A stretch of 43,844 nucleotides of DNA, from assembly GCA_022826805.1 (NCBI GenBank), contig JAJDUH010000043.1:1-43844 (forward strand), given 5' to 3'. The notes beneath the pieces are model-generated. The model did not search any database and was not told where the DNA came from. It was given only the letters and a program-made list of their open reading frames with translations. Positions 24,399-32,933 of this stretch are shown here, one piece after another (within the stretch, counting starts at the first letter, position 1; every line of letters begins with the position of its first letter). The position numbers and the translations under genes were made by a program. The stretch is from Candidatus Poribacteria bacterium. GTDB taxonomy: Bacteria > Poribacteria > WGA-4E > WGA-3G.

Positions 24399-26342
24399 TT
24401 AATTGGTTCGCACCGTCTGCATAAACTTACCTATTGAATTGACACGCTGGGAAACGGCTCTTGGTTCGTAGACTTCGACACTCGTAAGCGGGACTCCACC
24501 AACAAAACTATCTCCTCCAAAGATATAGATTTGCCCGTCTATTACCTCAGCCGTATGTCCCGATTTTCCAATCAGCATGTCCGACTCTTGGGTCCAACGG
24601 TCGGTTGCGGGATCGTAGATTTCAATTGTTGCAAGGTTCTTATATTCCTTACCTTCCTGAACGTAACCACCTATGACATAGATTTTTCCATCGATTACGC
24701 TTGCCGTGTGACTCGTTTTCGGAGTAGGTATCTCTGTTATTTCCTGCCATCGATTCGTTTTTGGATTGAACACTTCAACACTGGAAAGATATAGCGTCGG
24801 GGACAATCCTCTCCCACCCATAGCATAAATTTCTCCATTCACGACACCGATTGCCGCACAAGAACGGGCATGGTTCATATCTCTGGCTTTTACCCATCTG
24901 TCTGTCGCTGGATCATATATTTCTACGGTTTCCAACCGGTACTGTTCATTCGTAATTGATGTGCCGCCAATGGCATAGATTTTCCCATCCACGACCGAGG
25001 TAGAAAGGTAAGATCGAGGTGTCGGCATATCCGCTTTCTGCGTCCATGTGTCCGTAGTGGGATCATACATTTCTACGGTTGGAAGCACTTTAATGTTGTT
25101 CACGTGTCCCTTATACCGCTTAATTTTCTTTGTTTGTTCGCCGCCAATGGCATAGATTTTCCCATCCACGACCGAGGTAGATGGAGCAGATCGAGGTGTC
25201 GGCATATCCACCTTTCGTTCCCATGTATCGGTTTCTGGATCGTACCTTTCTACCTTTGAAAGAGCCCGGTCCCCAAATTCGCCCCTTTCCATCTGAACTT
25301 CGCCTCCTATCGCGAATATTTTCCCATTCACAACCGAGGTAGAAAAGTAAGATCGGGGTGTTGGCATATCCGTTTTCCGCGTCCACTGCGCTGTGGAAAA
25401 TCTGAGAGAGTTCCCTTGTGTATCGGATACCGGTGGTGTCTCAGGAACCTGAAGTCCTGCCCCGATCTTTTTATTGGCGGAAGTCGCACGTCCAACCTGG
25501 TTGCGTAGGTCGGGTTTTGAATCGACATGGAGAACGATAAAGGTGTCAACAAGTTCGACCTTAGGTTCGGATACTGCCTCGAAACTATAGGGTCTCTGAA
25601 AACGGACGAGGTATTCGCCAGCCACACCTAACAGCAAGGCAACCAGAAGCGTCGCTATGCCAAAAGCACCCCACGGAAGCAGGGGTTTCGCTACTGGAGG
25701 CGGTATCGGTTTTAGGTCGGCGACTTGCCGCATGATGTTCTCGGTGAGGTTGGTGGGTAACTGCACGCCCCCGAGCACCTCCTGAACCAAGCGTTCTTGG
25801 TCCTCCTGCAAACGTTCTCGCGCCCGCCGTAGTCGACTTGTAATCGTGTTGATTGAGACCCCTAAAAATTTGCTAATCTCCTTGGCGGTCATTTCACCGA
25901 GGTAGTAGAGCGTCACGACCGTGCGTTCACTCTCCGGCAGTCTTGCGAGAAGTTTTTGGACGATTTCATAGCGATATTTGGTGCCTTCGGCTTCACGCTG
26001 TTCCGCGGCATAATGGTTATAAGCGGATTCCTCTATTTCTTCCATAGGCGTGTCCTTCAGCGATTGCATCGCAGGTTTTTGCCTTTGGAGCCAATTAATG
26101 CAGCGTCGATTCGCAATGACATAGAGCCACCCCGCAAATTGGTTGGGATTTTTGAGTGTTGAGAGTTTTTTGTATGCTTGCAAGAAGGTATCTTGTGTAA
26201 TTTCCTCAGCATAGTGGAAATCGTTAACTTTCCGCCACACAAGGGCATGGACACTCTTTTGGTACTTTTGGACCAAGATGCTAAATGCCTCGTCATCGTC
26301 TGACAAGATTCTACGAATTAGTTGAACATCGTTTTCCACCAT
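24399..26342 (-). CDS. ECF sigma factor - transmembrane helix - Kelch propeller fusion
   Basis: Encodes 647 residues. Sigma region 2 (about 20-90) and region 4 (135-183, LPESERTVVTLYYLGEMTAK then EISKFLGVSINTITSRL) closely match the sigma-BNR protein. So do the pre-membrane segment (EVLGGVQLP, NIMRQVADL), the helix at about 223-242 and the post-membrane segment (RFQRPYSFEA to NQVGRATS). After the same junction (FSTAQWTR, near 316) come six Kelch repeats instead of BNR blades, for example MPTPRSYFSTSVVNGKIFAI followed by GG. The sensor module therefore seems exchangeable on a common sigma-membrane chassis. The ATG at 26342 has GGAG seven bases upstream. The 33-bp motif is not present upstream; a 155-bp inverted-repeat element sits there instead. 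Confidence 0.88.
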   Translation of the reverse strand: MVENDVQLIRRILSDDDEAFSILVQKYQKSVHALVWRKVNDFHYAEEITQDTFLQAYKKLSTLKNPNQFAGWLYVIANRRCINWLQRQKPAMQSLKDTPMEEIEESAYNHYAAEQREAEGTKYRYEIVQKLLARLPESERTVVTLYYLGEMTAKEISKFLGVSINTITSRLRRARERLQEDQERLVQEVLGGVQLPTNLTENIMRQVADLKPIPPPVAKPLLPWGAFGIATLLVALLLGVAGEYLVRFQRPYSFEAVSEPKVELVDTFIVLHVDSKPDLRNQVGRATSANKKIGAGLQVPETPPVSDTQGNSLRFSTAQWTRKTDMPTPRSYFSTSVVNGKIFAIGGEVQMERGEFGDRALSKVERYDPETDTWERKVDMPTPRSAPSTSVVDGKIYAIGGEQTKKIKRYKGHVNNIKVLPTVEMYDPTTDTWTQKADMPTPRSYLSTSVVDGKIYAIGGTSITNEQYRLETVEIYDPATDRWVKARDMNHARSCAAIGVVNGEIYAMGGRGLSPTLYLSSVEVFNPKTNRWQEITEIPTPKTSHTASVIDGKIYVIGGYVQEGKEYKNLATIEIYDPATDRWTQESDMLIGKSGHTAEVIDGQIYIFGGDSFVGGVPLTSVEVYEPRAVSQRVNSIGKFMQTVRTN

Positions 26343-26445
26343 CAGGATTCTCCATCGTACACGAACAGGTTTGGTTGTCCTCACATTCCGATCCTACAAA
26401 CAATTGAATCAACACGCTTAGATAGGCGAAAAGGAAAATCAAATC

Positions 26446-26600
26446 AGGACTTACGCAAATTACACAGAAAAGGGACATACTTTACTCAAAAAGTCGTTAT
26501 CTCACTGTTTTTAACCCCCTAAAGAATCAACGGTATGAATGCCTTAATGGCATTCCCCGCCCCTTATCAGGGGGACTTTAAGAGGAAATGCGTAAGTCCT
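26446..26600. mobile_element. MITE-like element, 155 bp with 12-bp perfect terminal inverted repeats
   Basis: Begins AGGACTTACGCA and ends TGCGTAAGTCCT, exact reverse complements, flanked on both sides by ATC (possible 3-bp target duplication). The interior has no coding potential and contains a CCCCTTATCAGGGG hairpin near the right end. It lies between the Kelch gene and the sigma-Kelch gene. Confidence 0.6.
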
Positions 26601-26649
26601 ATCAAATAATATTTTTTCTGACATGAGACAGTATATCACATTTCTATGT

Positions 26650-27738
26650 TTACTGGTTTTTTTTCAGTTCGCCCCAGTGTATCAGCAGTTTATCTTTTGG
26701 GTCAACCGCCAGAAAACCGGTGTCATAAGCCTCAACGATTGGCGAAAATTGTCCGCCGTCTTTGAGACCACCTAAAGCATAGATTGTCCCCTTCACAACA
26801 GCAACTGCCGTTGTCGTTTTTGGGATCGTCATTGGCTCTGCTTTGCGCCATTTATTGATTTTGCTCCATTTGTTGACGCCTGGATTGTAAACATCAACAT
26901 CACCGAAGCGTTTATTCCTATTTTCCAGATCAACACCACCTATTGTATAAACCTCGTTATCAACGGCAACGGTTGCGAACCAACCTTTGAGCATTGGCAT
27001 GTCAGGGAGCTGATGCCACTGGTCTGTTTTCGGATTATATTCTTCAATACTTCTCACAAAACGTTCGGGAAGACCGGGGGCTTTCAGCCAAGTATAACCG
27101 CCGAGCACATAAATTTTACCGTCTACAACGACAGCATTGGTCGCTCCTCGTTCTGTCGGCATGTCTGCGCGCTTTTCCCATCTATTGGTTAGCGGATCGT
27201 AAACCTCAACGAGGCCTGTTGCCACATCACGGTCAAGCTTTTTGTCGTGAACACTCCCACCGATGACGTATATCTTTCCATCAACCGCCGCGGTCATAAA
27301 TCCATTACGGAGCGTCGGCATATCTCGTTTCTTGGCCCATGTATCGGTTTGTGTGTCATACATCTCGACGGTCTTTTTATATCTAAACGCACCCCGGGGT
27401 CCTTTTCGGTCATAGCCCCCAAACACATAGATTTGGTTGGAAAAGACTGCAGTTGGCATAGCAATCCGCGGTGTCGGCATATCTGCAGCCGTGTGCCATG
27501 TGTTCGTCTGTGTGTCGTAGACATCTATCGTTGAGAGTGCAGGCGCACGTCCGCCTAAATTTTCATGGTGGTCAAAACCTCCGATGAGATAAATTTTACC
27601 CTTGACGGCAGCAGCGGTATGACCAATTCTCCATGTTGGTAGTTCAGTTACTTGTTCCCAACCGCCGGCAAAACTGGTAGAGACGATAACAAGTAAGAGA
27701 GTGAAAACAGATTGCAAATATCTGTATTTTCCGTGCAT
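26650..27738 (-). CDS. Secreted Kelch-repeat protein
   Basis: Encodes 362 residues with a signal peptide (about 1-24, ending STSFAGG) and six Kelch repeats that form one propeller, e.g. LPTWRIGHTAAAVKGKIYLI-GG and MPTERGATNAVVVDGKIYVL-GG. It ends VDPKDKLLIHWGELKKNQ, resembling the LLTTxWGxxK tail of the PD40 proteins although the propeller family is different. Its repeats are of the same type as the sensor part of the neighbouring sigma-Kelch fusion, so it may be a soluble partner or target. AAGGAG precedes the ATG by seven bases, and the 33-bp motif (copy A) lies 72 bases upstream. Confidence 0.88.
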   Translation of the reverse strand: MHGKYRYLQSVFTLLLVIVSTSFAGGWEQVTELPTWRIGHTAAAVKGKIYLIGGFDHHENLGGRAPALSTIDVYDTQTNTWHTAADMPTPRIAMPTAVFSNQIYVFGGYDRKGPRGAFRYKKTVEMYDTQTDTWAKKRDMPTLRNGFMTAAVDGKIYVIGGSVHDKKLDRDVATGLVEVYDPLTNRWEKRADMPTERGATNAVVVDGKIYVLGGYTWLKAPGLPERFVRSIEEYNPKTDQWHQLPDMPMLKGWFATVAVDNEVYTIGGVDLENRNKRFGDVDVYNPGVNKWSKINKWRKAEPMTIPKTTTAVAVVKGTIYALGGLKDGGQFSPIVEAYDTGFLAVDPKDKLLIHWGELKKNQ

Positions 27739-27810
27739 AATGTTCTCCTTGGACCCTTCTAACGTACGTTTGACTTAAAGCGTTCAGGAAAAGTACCGCT
27801 TCTATTATTA

Positions 27811-27843
27811 AAGACACAATTTTAAAGTGGACATTGTGCATAA
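27811..27843 (-). promoter_or_regulatory. Conserved 33-bp bipartite motif, copy A (upstream of Kelch gene)
   Basis: Minus strand: TTATGCA, 13 bases, AAAATTGTGTCTT. In this copy and copy B the sequence also contains the dyad CACAAT/ATTGTG. Similarity between A and B extends about 60 bases downstream (TAATAATAGAAG, AACGCT, TACGTT), so the whole leader is shared. Confidence 0.65.
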
Positions 27844-27896
27844 TTTAAAAAAGATGTGAAAATTAGTTATCAGTCTTCGGTTCTTAGTTAAGAGTC

Positions 27897-27918
27897 GGGA
27901 ATTGGAATTCCCTCCTAC
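27897..27918 (-). repeat. GTAG-headed palindrome
   Basis: The minus strand reads GTAGGAGGGAATTCCAATTC and ends in CC, with arms GGGAATT and AATTCCC-like. It is located just downstream of the WD40-dockerin gene. Confidence 0.5.
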
Positions 27919-27975
27919 AGAAACAGCGATTATCATATACCAGAACGTCTGGAAAAAATTGCGGATGTCCTCCGA

Positions 27976-30012
27976 CTACTTTAAAATCACCATCTGTCGC
28001 GTCGCTGAGAAATCCCCGGCGGTAAGTGTGTAAAAATACAGACCGCTGGCGACCGGTTCGCCGACTGTATTCCGACCATCCCAATACGCTGCACGTGCGC
28101 GCGAGGTATACCGACCCGCTACCTGATACCCAATCGACAGTTCACGCACCAGAACGCCCCGCGGGTTGTAAATAGTAATGCGAACCTCTGCGGGTGTTTT
28201 TAACTGGTAGGGGATCCATGTCTCTGGGTTGAACGGATTCGGATAATTGTGCAACAGGGCGGTTTCTGCTGGGGTCAGAAGTGCCAAAAGGTCTTTAAGC
28301 ACCCCGATCCCTCTTGCCATCGTTGCGTCTTTATGTCCAAATTGCTTTGCATCGTGCAACCACTCCTGAACGTCTTCTGCGGTGAGCGTCTCAACAACTT
28401 GTGAATGTGCAGCGGGTGCCGAGTCAACAGCAGCGAACGCCCCTGCCACCAAGACCAAGTCTTGAATATTGACAGCACCATCTTCATTGATGTCCGCTGT
28501 ATTCTGTCCGGTTTGTCCGAACTGCGATGCAACGATGACGATATCCTGGATATTGACGACACCGTCGGCGTTGAGATCGCCTGCGAGTTGGGCTGGTTCG
28601 CTGACTGGCGTGACGGGTTGAGAGGGTTCGACAGGGGGCGTGGCAAGGGTCAGCTCCCACACCTGAACCGTCCGGTCCCAACTCCCACTTGCCAGCGTGC
28701 TACCATCCCGGGAGAAGGCCACGGAAGTGACACCCGCCTTATGCCCTCTAAGCGTCTGCAGGGGTTCTCCGGTTTTCGCATCCCACAACCGAATCGTGTC
28801 GTCATATATCTGGATCGTATAGTCATTACCCGCACTGACTAATGTGCGACCATCGGGAGAGAACGCTACGGAATTGACATCATCCGTATGCCCTTCAAGC
28901 GTCTGTAGATGTTGCCCAGTTTTCGCATCCCATAATCGGATCGTCCGGTCATAACCCCCGCTCGCCAACGTGCGACCATCAGGAGAGAACGCTACGGTAA
29001 GGACGCCATTCGTATGCCCCTCAAGCGTCTGGAGGGATTCTCCGGTTTCTGCATCCCACAATCGAATCGTCTTGTCATAACTCCCGCTCGCCAACGTGCC
29101 ACCATCGGGAGAAAACACTGCGGAACGAACATAATGCCTATGCCCTTCAAGAGTGAATTTGTGTTCTCCGGTTTTCGCATCCCACAACTGAATCGTTTGG
29201 TCATAACTCCCACTCGCTAACGTGCGACCATCGGGAGAAAATATTACGGAACGGACACCATCCTTATGCCCTTCAAGAGTGAGTTTGTGTTCTCCGGTTT
29301 TCGCATCCCACAACCGAACCGTCCGGTCCCAACTCCCACTCGCTAACGTGTGACCATCGGGAGAGAGTGATAGGGAAGTAACACCTTCCGTATGCTCTCT
29401 AAGTGTCAGCTTGCGTTCTCCGGTTTTCGCATCCCACACTTGAATCGTCCCGTCATAATCTCCACTCGCTAACGTGCGACCATCAGGAGAGAGTGCTACG
29501 GTAAGGACGCCTTTGTTATGCCCCTCAAGTGTCAGTTTATGGTAGTCGTTCGGGACCCCTTCTATTTCTGCTGGAATGCTCGTCACTGTTCCGTCTGGCG
29601 TGAGCCGAAGTATGTCCCGGCTGCTGTATTTTCCCCATACACCATTGATGTTAAGCTCACCAGCCCATCTGTATTCACCGGGAAGCGTTACCACATAGCC
29701 GTATAATCCGGTAGCCCTTTCTGAATCAGGAACATCAACCCAGGGGCTCGTTGAATCATCTCGCCTCTGCCATCTGGCGTTGCGAACTAAATCGAGAGAA
29801 ACAGTACTGTGGTTCTTTGCGGCATAAACGGTCCCTCGACCTTGTGGGGGCACAAAGAGTATTGAAACTCCGTCCTCGAGTAGAAAGATACGTGATGTCG
29901 GGGGATACGCGTCGACAGCCTCACCGTAACTAATGCCTTGCGCGCCAATGCCTATTAACACAACACCTAAAATCACGACCAAGCTTTTTCGGTTAACAAT
30001 TGTGCTTTTCAT
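27976..30012 (-). CDS. Secreted WD40-repeat / dockerin protein with FlgD-like C-terminal sorting domain
   Basis: Encodes 678 residues. A signal peptide (about 1-31) is followed by an N-terminal domain of about 130 residues. Seven WD40 repeats follow (GH...[20 protein letters not shown]), one full propeller. Then comes a dockerin type I pair ([20 protein letters not shown] and [20 protein letters not shown]), two calcium-binding loops that usually pair with a cohesin. The C-terminal domain ([16 protein letters not shown] ... [20 protein letters not shown]) matches the FlgD-Ig / type-A sorting family used for outer-membrane secretion. Repeat six has a small internal duplication ([15 protein letters not shown]). 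The ATG at 30012 follows an in-frame TTG. The 33-bp motif (copy B) lies 133 bases upstream. No cohesin gene is in the window. Confidence 0.88.
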   Translation of the reverse strand: MKSTIVNRKSLVVILGVVLIGIGAQGISYGEAVDAYPPTSRIFLLEDGVSILFVPPQGRGTVYAAKNHSTVSLDLVRNARWQRRDDSTSPWVDVPDSERATGLYGYVVTLPGEYRWAGELNINGVWGKYSSRDILRLTPDGTVTSIPAEIEGVPNDYHKLTLEGHNKGVLTVALSPDGRTLASGDYDGTIQVWDAKTGERKLTLREHTEGVTSLSLSPDGHTLASGSWDRTVRLWDAKTGEHKLTLEGHKDGVRSVIFSPDGRTLASGSYDQTIQLWDAKTGEHKFTLEGHRHYVRSAVFSPDGGTLASGSYDKTIRLWDAETGESLQTLEGHTNGVLTVAFSPDGRTLASGGYDRTIRLWDAKTGQHLQTLEGHTDDVNSVAFSPDGRTLVSAGNDYTIQIYDDTIRLWDAKTGEPLQTLRGHKAGVTSVAFSRDGSTLASGSWDRTVQVWELTLATPPVEPSQPVTPVSEPAQLAGDLNADGVVNIQDIVIVASQFGQTGQNTADINEDGAVNIQDLVLVAGAFAAVDSAPAAHSQVVETLTAEDVQEWLHDAKQFGHKDATMARGIGVLKDLLALLTPAETALLHNYPNPFNPETWIPYQLKTPAEVRITIYNPRGVLVRELSIGYQVAGRYTSRARAAYWDGRNTVGEPVASGLYFYTLTAGDFSATRQMVILK

Positions 30013-30145
30013 CAAATCTTCGGCGTGGAAATCCTCGAATTTGTTCGGGGGAGGAAACGCCGTCTCCTTTTCTGATTTCCTTTTTCGTGTAAAAAACGTA
30101 TATTCGACCTAAGAGCGTTTAGAAAGAGTGTCACTTCTATTATTA

Positions 30146-30178
30146 AAGACACAATTTTAAAATGGGAATTGTGCATAA
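30146..30178 (-). promoter_or_regulatory. Conserved 33-bp bipartite motif, copy B (upstream of WD40-dockerin gene)
   Basis: Minus strand: TTATGCA, 13 bases, AAAATTGTGTCTT, identical in both blocks to copies A, C and D. It is part of the 357-base divergent gap shared with the DUF1800 operon. Confidence 0.65.
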
Positions 30179-30218
30179 TTTGGGAAGGATGTAAAAATTA
30201 TGACGGAAAACAAAAAAC

Positions 30219-30246
30219 TTGACACATTTTTAACTTTAATTATAAG
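30219..30246 (+). promoter_or_regulatory. Sigma-70-type promoter of the DUF1800 operon
   Basis: TTGACA at 30219-30224 and TATAAG at 30241-30246 with a 16-base spacer, about 120 bases before the DUF1800 start codon. It is of ordinary housekeeping type, unlike the motif used on the opposite strand. Confidence 0.55.
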
Positions 30247-30369
30247 ATATGCGTAACTTAATCGTGATTTTCTCCGAATGTAATTTAATGACTTTATCGT
30301 GAAAACGGTATTCCATCGAAATTTGCTAACGTGAGGGCCCACCTCACAGTAAATGTATCGGAGGTGAAC

Positions 30370-31755
30370 ATGTCCAACAATGATGTTGCGTTAATGGCGC
30401 ACCTCATGCGCCGCGCAGGGTTTGGAGCAACCCGCACCGACTTGGAAGCCTACGCCGAGAAAGGCTACGAGAACGTTGTTGACGATCTCGTCCACCCTGA
30501 ACGCGGAACCCCCATTGACGAAGATATTTTAGAACGCTACTTTGGTGGCGAAGGTGCCTATGTCGGTATCTGGGTCTATCGGATGCTGAACAGCAGATGC
30601 CCACTTCAAGAGAAGATGGCGCTCTTCTGGCACCATGTCTTTGCGACCGGACTCGGCAAGAATCAACACATCCTTGCATCTTCAGACCAGATTGATATGC
30701 TTCGGCGTGTCGGTATGGGGAAAATGCGGGACATTCTGCTCGAACTCTCCAAAGATCCGGCGATGATCTTCTGGCTCGATAATAACGAAAATCTCAAGGG
30801 CGAACCCAACGAGAATTACGGCAGAGAACTCCTTGAGCTGTTCTCATTAGGCGTGGGGAATTATTCAGAGGACGACATAAAGAACTGCGCCCTCGCTTTC
30901 ACAGGCTGGACATTCGGGCAACCGATTCCCTTATATCCCCACGGTTACTACTCACCGCCCTTCTTGTTCGATGAAGAAGTACACGACGACTGCGAGAAGA
31001 CCTTCTTAGGGCATACCGGGAACTTCAACGGCGATGATATCATCGATATCATTGTTAAACAACTCGCTTGCGCCAAGTTTGTCTCCAGACACCTCTACAA
31101 CTTCTTCGTCGCAGATGAACCGCAAGTGCCATCTTGGAATGTGACGCCACCCCAAGACCCGGATGCGATTGAGACGCTCTCAAATGCCTTTATGGAGTCC
31201 GACGGACATCTGGCGCACGTCTTGGAGGTCCTCTTCAATTCTGATTTCTTCAAAGAAGCCCAATTCAAGAAGGTAAAAAGCCCGACAGAACTCGTCCTTG
31301 GCGTCGTGAAGCTGACGGGTACTTTCCAAGGTCCACAACCCGGAGCAGCACAGTTCGCGGGTGCTACCCAATTAATGGGGCAAAAACTTCTTGATCCACC
31401 CACGGTTGAAGGTTGGCACACCGGTAAAGAGTGGATTGATGGTGGTCTGCTGACTGCTCGTGTTAACTTCGCCGTTCGCGAGGTGAGTGACGCATCCAAA
31501 CCGGGTATCCAGGACCTCATCGGTCGCTTAAAAGATAACGGTGGCTCGGTCTCGCCAGGAGAGTTTGTGGACAAATGTCTCGACTATGCCGGTCCGCTGG
31601 AGATAGGCGATACCACACGTCAGTATTTAACCGAATTTGCCGAGGCGGGTGGCGAACTCAATCTTGGAGACGACGACGCTGGAGAAGAAAATCAAGCACG
31701 GGTCGTGAGTATGCTTCAGTTAATTGTGGCTTCAAGAGAGTATCAACTTGGCTAA
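30370..31755 (+). CDS. DUF1800 family protein
   Basis: Encodes 461 residues, typical for the family. The signature HLMRRAGFGATRTDLEAYAE is at residues 11-30, followed by MALFWHHVFATG, NENYGRELLELFSLGVGNYS and TGWTFGQP, and near the end KSPTELVLGVVKLTG and PPTVEGWHTGKEWI. The function is unknown. DUF1800 genes almost always stand before a DUF1501 gene, as here with an 18-base gap, and the two products presumably work together. Unusually, no twin-arginine or other signal peptide is seen. The ATG at 30370 is chosen because GGAGGTGAAC precedes it; a start at 30331 would lack such a site. Confidence 0.9.
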   Translation: MSNNDVALMAHLMRRAGFGATRTDLEAYAEKGYENVVDDLVHPERGTPIDEDILERYFGGEGAYVGIWVYRMLNSRCPLQEKMALFWHHVFATGLGKNQHILASSDQIDMLRRVGMGKMRDILLELSKDPAMIFWLDNNENLKGEPNENYGRELLELFSLGVGNYSEDDIKNCALAFTGWTFGQPIPLYPHGYYSPPFLFDEEVHDDCEKTFLGHTGNFNGDDIIDIIVKQLACAKFVSRHLYNFFVADEPQVPSWNVTPPQDPDAIETLSNAFMESDGHLAHVLEVLFNSDFFKEAQFKKVKSPTELVLGVVKLTGTFQGPQPGAAQFAGATQLMGQKLLDPPTVEGWHTGKEWIDGGLLTARVNFAVREVSDASKPGIQDLIGRLKDNGGSVSPGEFVDKCLDYAGPLEIGDTTRQYLTEFAEAGGELNLGDDDAGEENQARVVSMLQLIVASREYQLG

Positions 31756-31773
31756 CTTTTAGGAGAGATTGAC

Positions 31774-32907
31774 ATGAGTACTACGAAGAAACCCCCGGTC
31801 CTTGTCGTTGTGCAGCTGAGTGGCGGCAACGACTTCATGAATACGCTCATTCCGTATACGGCGGGGATTTACCACGATTCCCGACCTGTTGTAGGCATCA
31901 AAGCCGAAGATGTGCTACCCCATGACGATACCTTGGGATGGAATCCGAGTGCTTTGCCGCTAAAAGACATGTTTGATGCCGGCGATGTCGCCGTTGTGCA
32001 GGGTATAGGCTATCCAGATTCAAACCGCTCCCACTTCCGGGCGATGGATATCTGGCATACCTGTGAACCGTTGAAGATTGGTGATGAAGGTTGGGTCGCC
32101 AGGCTCGTCCGCGAACTCGATCCGCAGAGCCAAAACGTCCTTACCGCTGTAAGTTTCGGACAAGGACTCCCGCGTGCGTGTGCCCTCTCTGGTGTTCCTG
32201 TTACTTCTGTCGGCGATTTGGATAACTATGGTCTGATGACCAGTATCGGCGATGAATCTCACCGGACGAAGGCGCTTGAAGTGTTCAAGGCGATGTATAG
32301 CAGCACGGTCGGCACGGGTATCGTGATGGACTACCTCAGCCAGACCGGATTGGATGTTATTAAGGGTGCCGACGAACTCAAAAAAGCACCAGCACTGTAT
32401 AATTCTGATGTGGAGTATCCAGAGAACGCTATCGCGAAAAGCCTGCGGGATGTCGCTCGCGTCCACTTCGCTGACCTCGGCACACGCGTCTTCTACACGC
32501 AGCACGGCGGGTATGATAACCACGCCAACGAGGTCCCGACGCACCCACGGCTCCTGACCGAGCTTACGGAAGCCATCCAAGCGTTCTTCAAGGATTTACG
32601 GGCGCACGATGCCTCTGAAGAGGTCGTCATGTACGTCTTTACGGAATTTGGCAGACGCATCCGAGACAACGCCAGTGGAACCGACCATGGAACCGGCGGC
32701 GGTGCCTTTATCATCGGTGATCGGGTGAAAGGTGGACTCTACGCAGAGTATCCCTCTCTTGACCCAACTCGTTGGGCACACGGCGAAGACCTTGAGCACA
32801 CGATCGACTTCCGTGGTATCTACGGAACGCTCATTGAGCAGTGGATGGGTGTAGACCCAACCCACATTGTCGGCGGGAATTTTGAACAGATCCACCCATT
32901 TTCTTAA
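31774..32907 (+). CDS. DUF1501 family protein (alkaline-phosphatase-like fold)
   Basis: Encodes 377 residues. Family features are VVVQLSGGNDFMNTLIPY at the N-terminus, GIGYPDSNRSHFRAMDIWHT, FYTQHGGYDNHANE and FTEFGRRIRDNASGTDHGTG. The ordered Asp/His residues resemble a metal-dependent hydrolase of the alkaline phosphatase superfamily (sulfatase-like). Most DUF1501 proteins start with a twin-arginine signal; this one begins directly with the fold (MSTTKKPPVLVVVQLSGGND), so it should be cytoplasmic unless exported with a partner. AGGAGAG precedes the ATG. It is the middle gene of the DUF1800-DUF1501-NHL operon. Confidence 0.9.
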   Translation: MSTTKKPPVLVVVQLSGGNDFMNTLIPYTAGIYHDSRPVVGIKAEDVLPHDDTLGWNPSALPLKDMFDAGDVAVVQGIGYPDSNRSHFRAMDIWHTCEPLKIGDEGWVARLVRELDPQSQNVLTAVSFGQGLPRACALSGVPVTSVGDLDNYGLMTSIGDESHRTKALEVFKAMYSSTVGTGIVMDYLSQTGLDVIKGADELKKAPALYNSDVEYPENAIAKSLRDVARVHFADLGTRVFYTQHGGYDNHANEVPTHPRLLTELTEAIQAFFKDLRAHDASEEVVMYVFTEFGRRIRDNASGTDHGTGGGAFIIGDRVKGGLYAEYPSLDPTRWAHGEDLEHTIDFRGIYGTLIEQWMGVDPTHIVGGNFEQIHPFS

Positions 32908-32933
32908 GATAGAGACAACGGCAGGAGGCTATT

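Noticed and set aside
21002..26342. Sigma factor and propeller as separate genes joined by a sequencing error
   Set aside because: Both paralogs are open from end to end and share the same linker, membrane helix and junction, so the fusion is real.
28650..29540. Regularly spaced near-identical DNA repeats of about 126 bases, at first sight array-like
   Set aside because: They are the WD40 blades of one coding gene; length, translation and lack of unique spacers exclude a CRISPR array.
27811..30178. The 33-bp motif as a simple dyad operator (CACAAT / ATTGTG)
   Set aside because: The dyad is present in copies A and B only; C and D keep the two blocks but not the symmetry.
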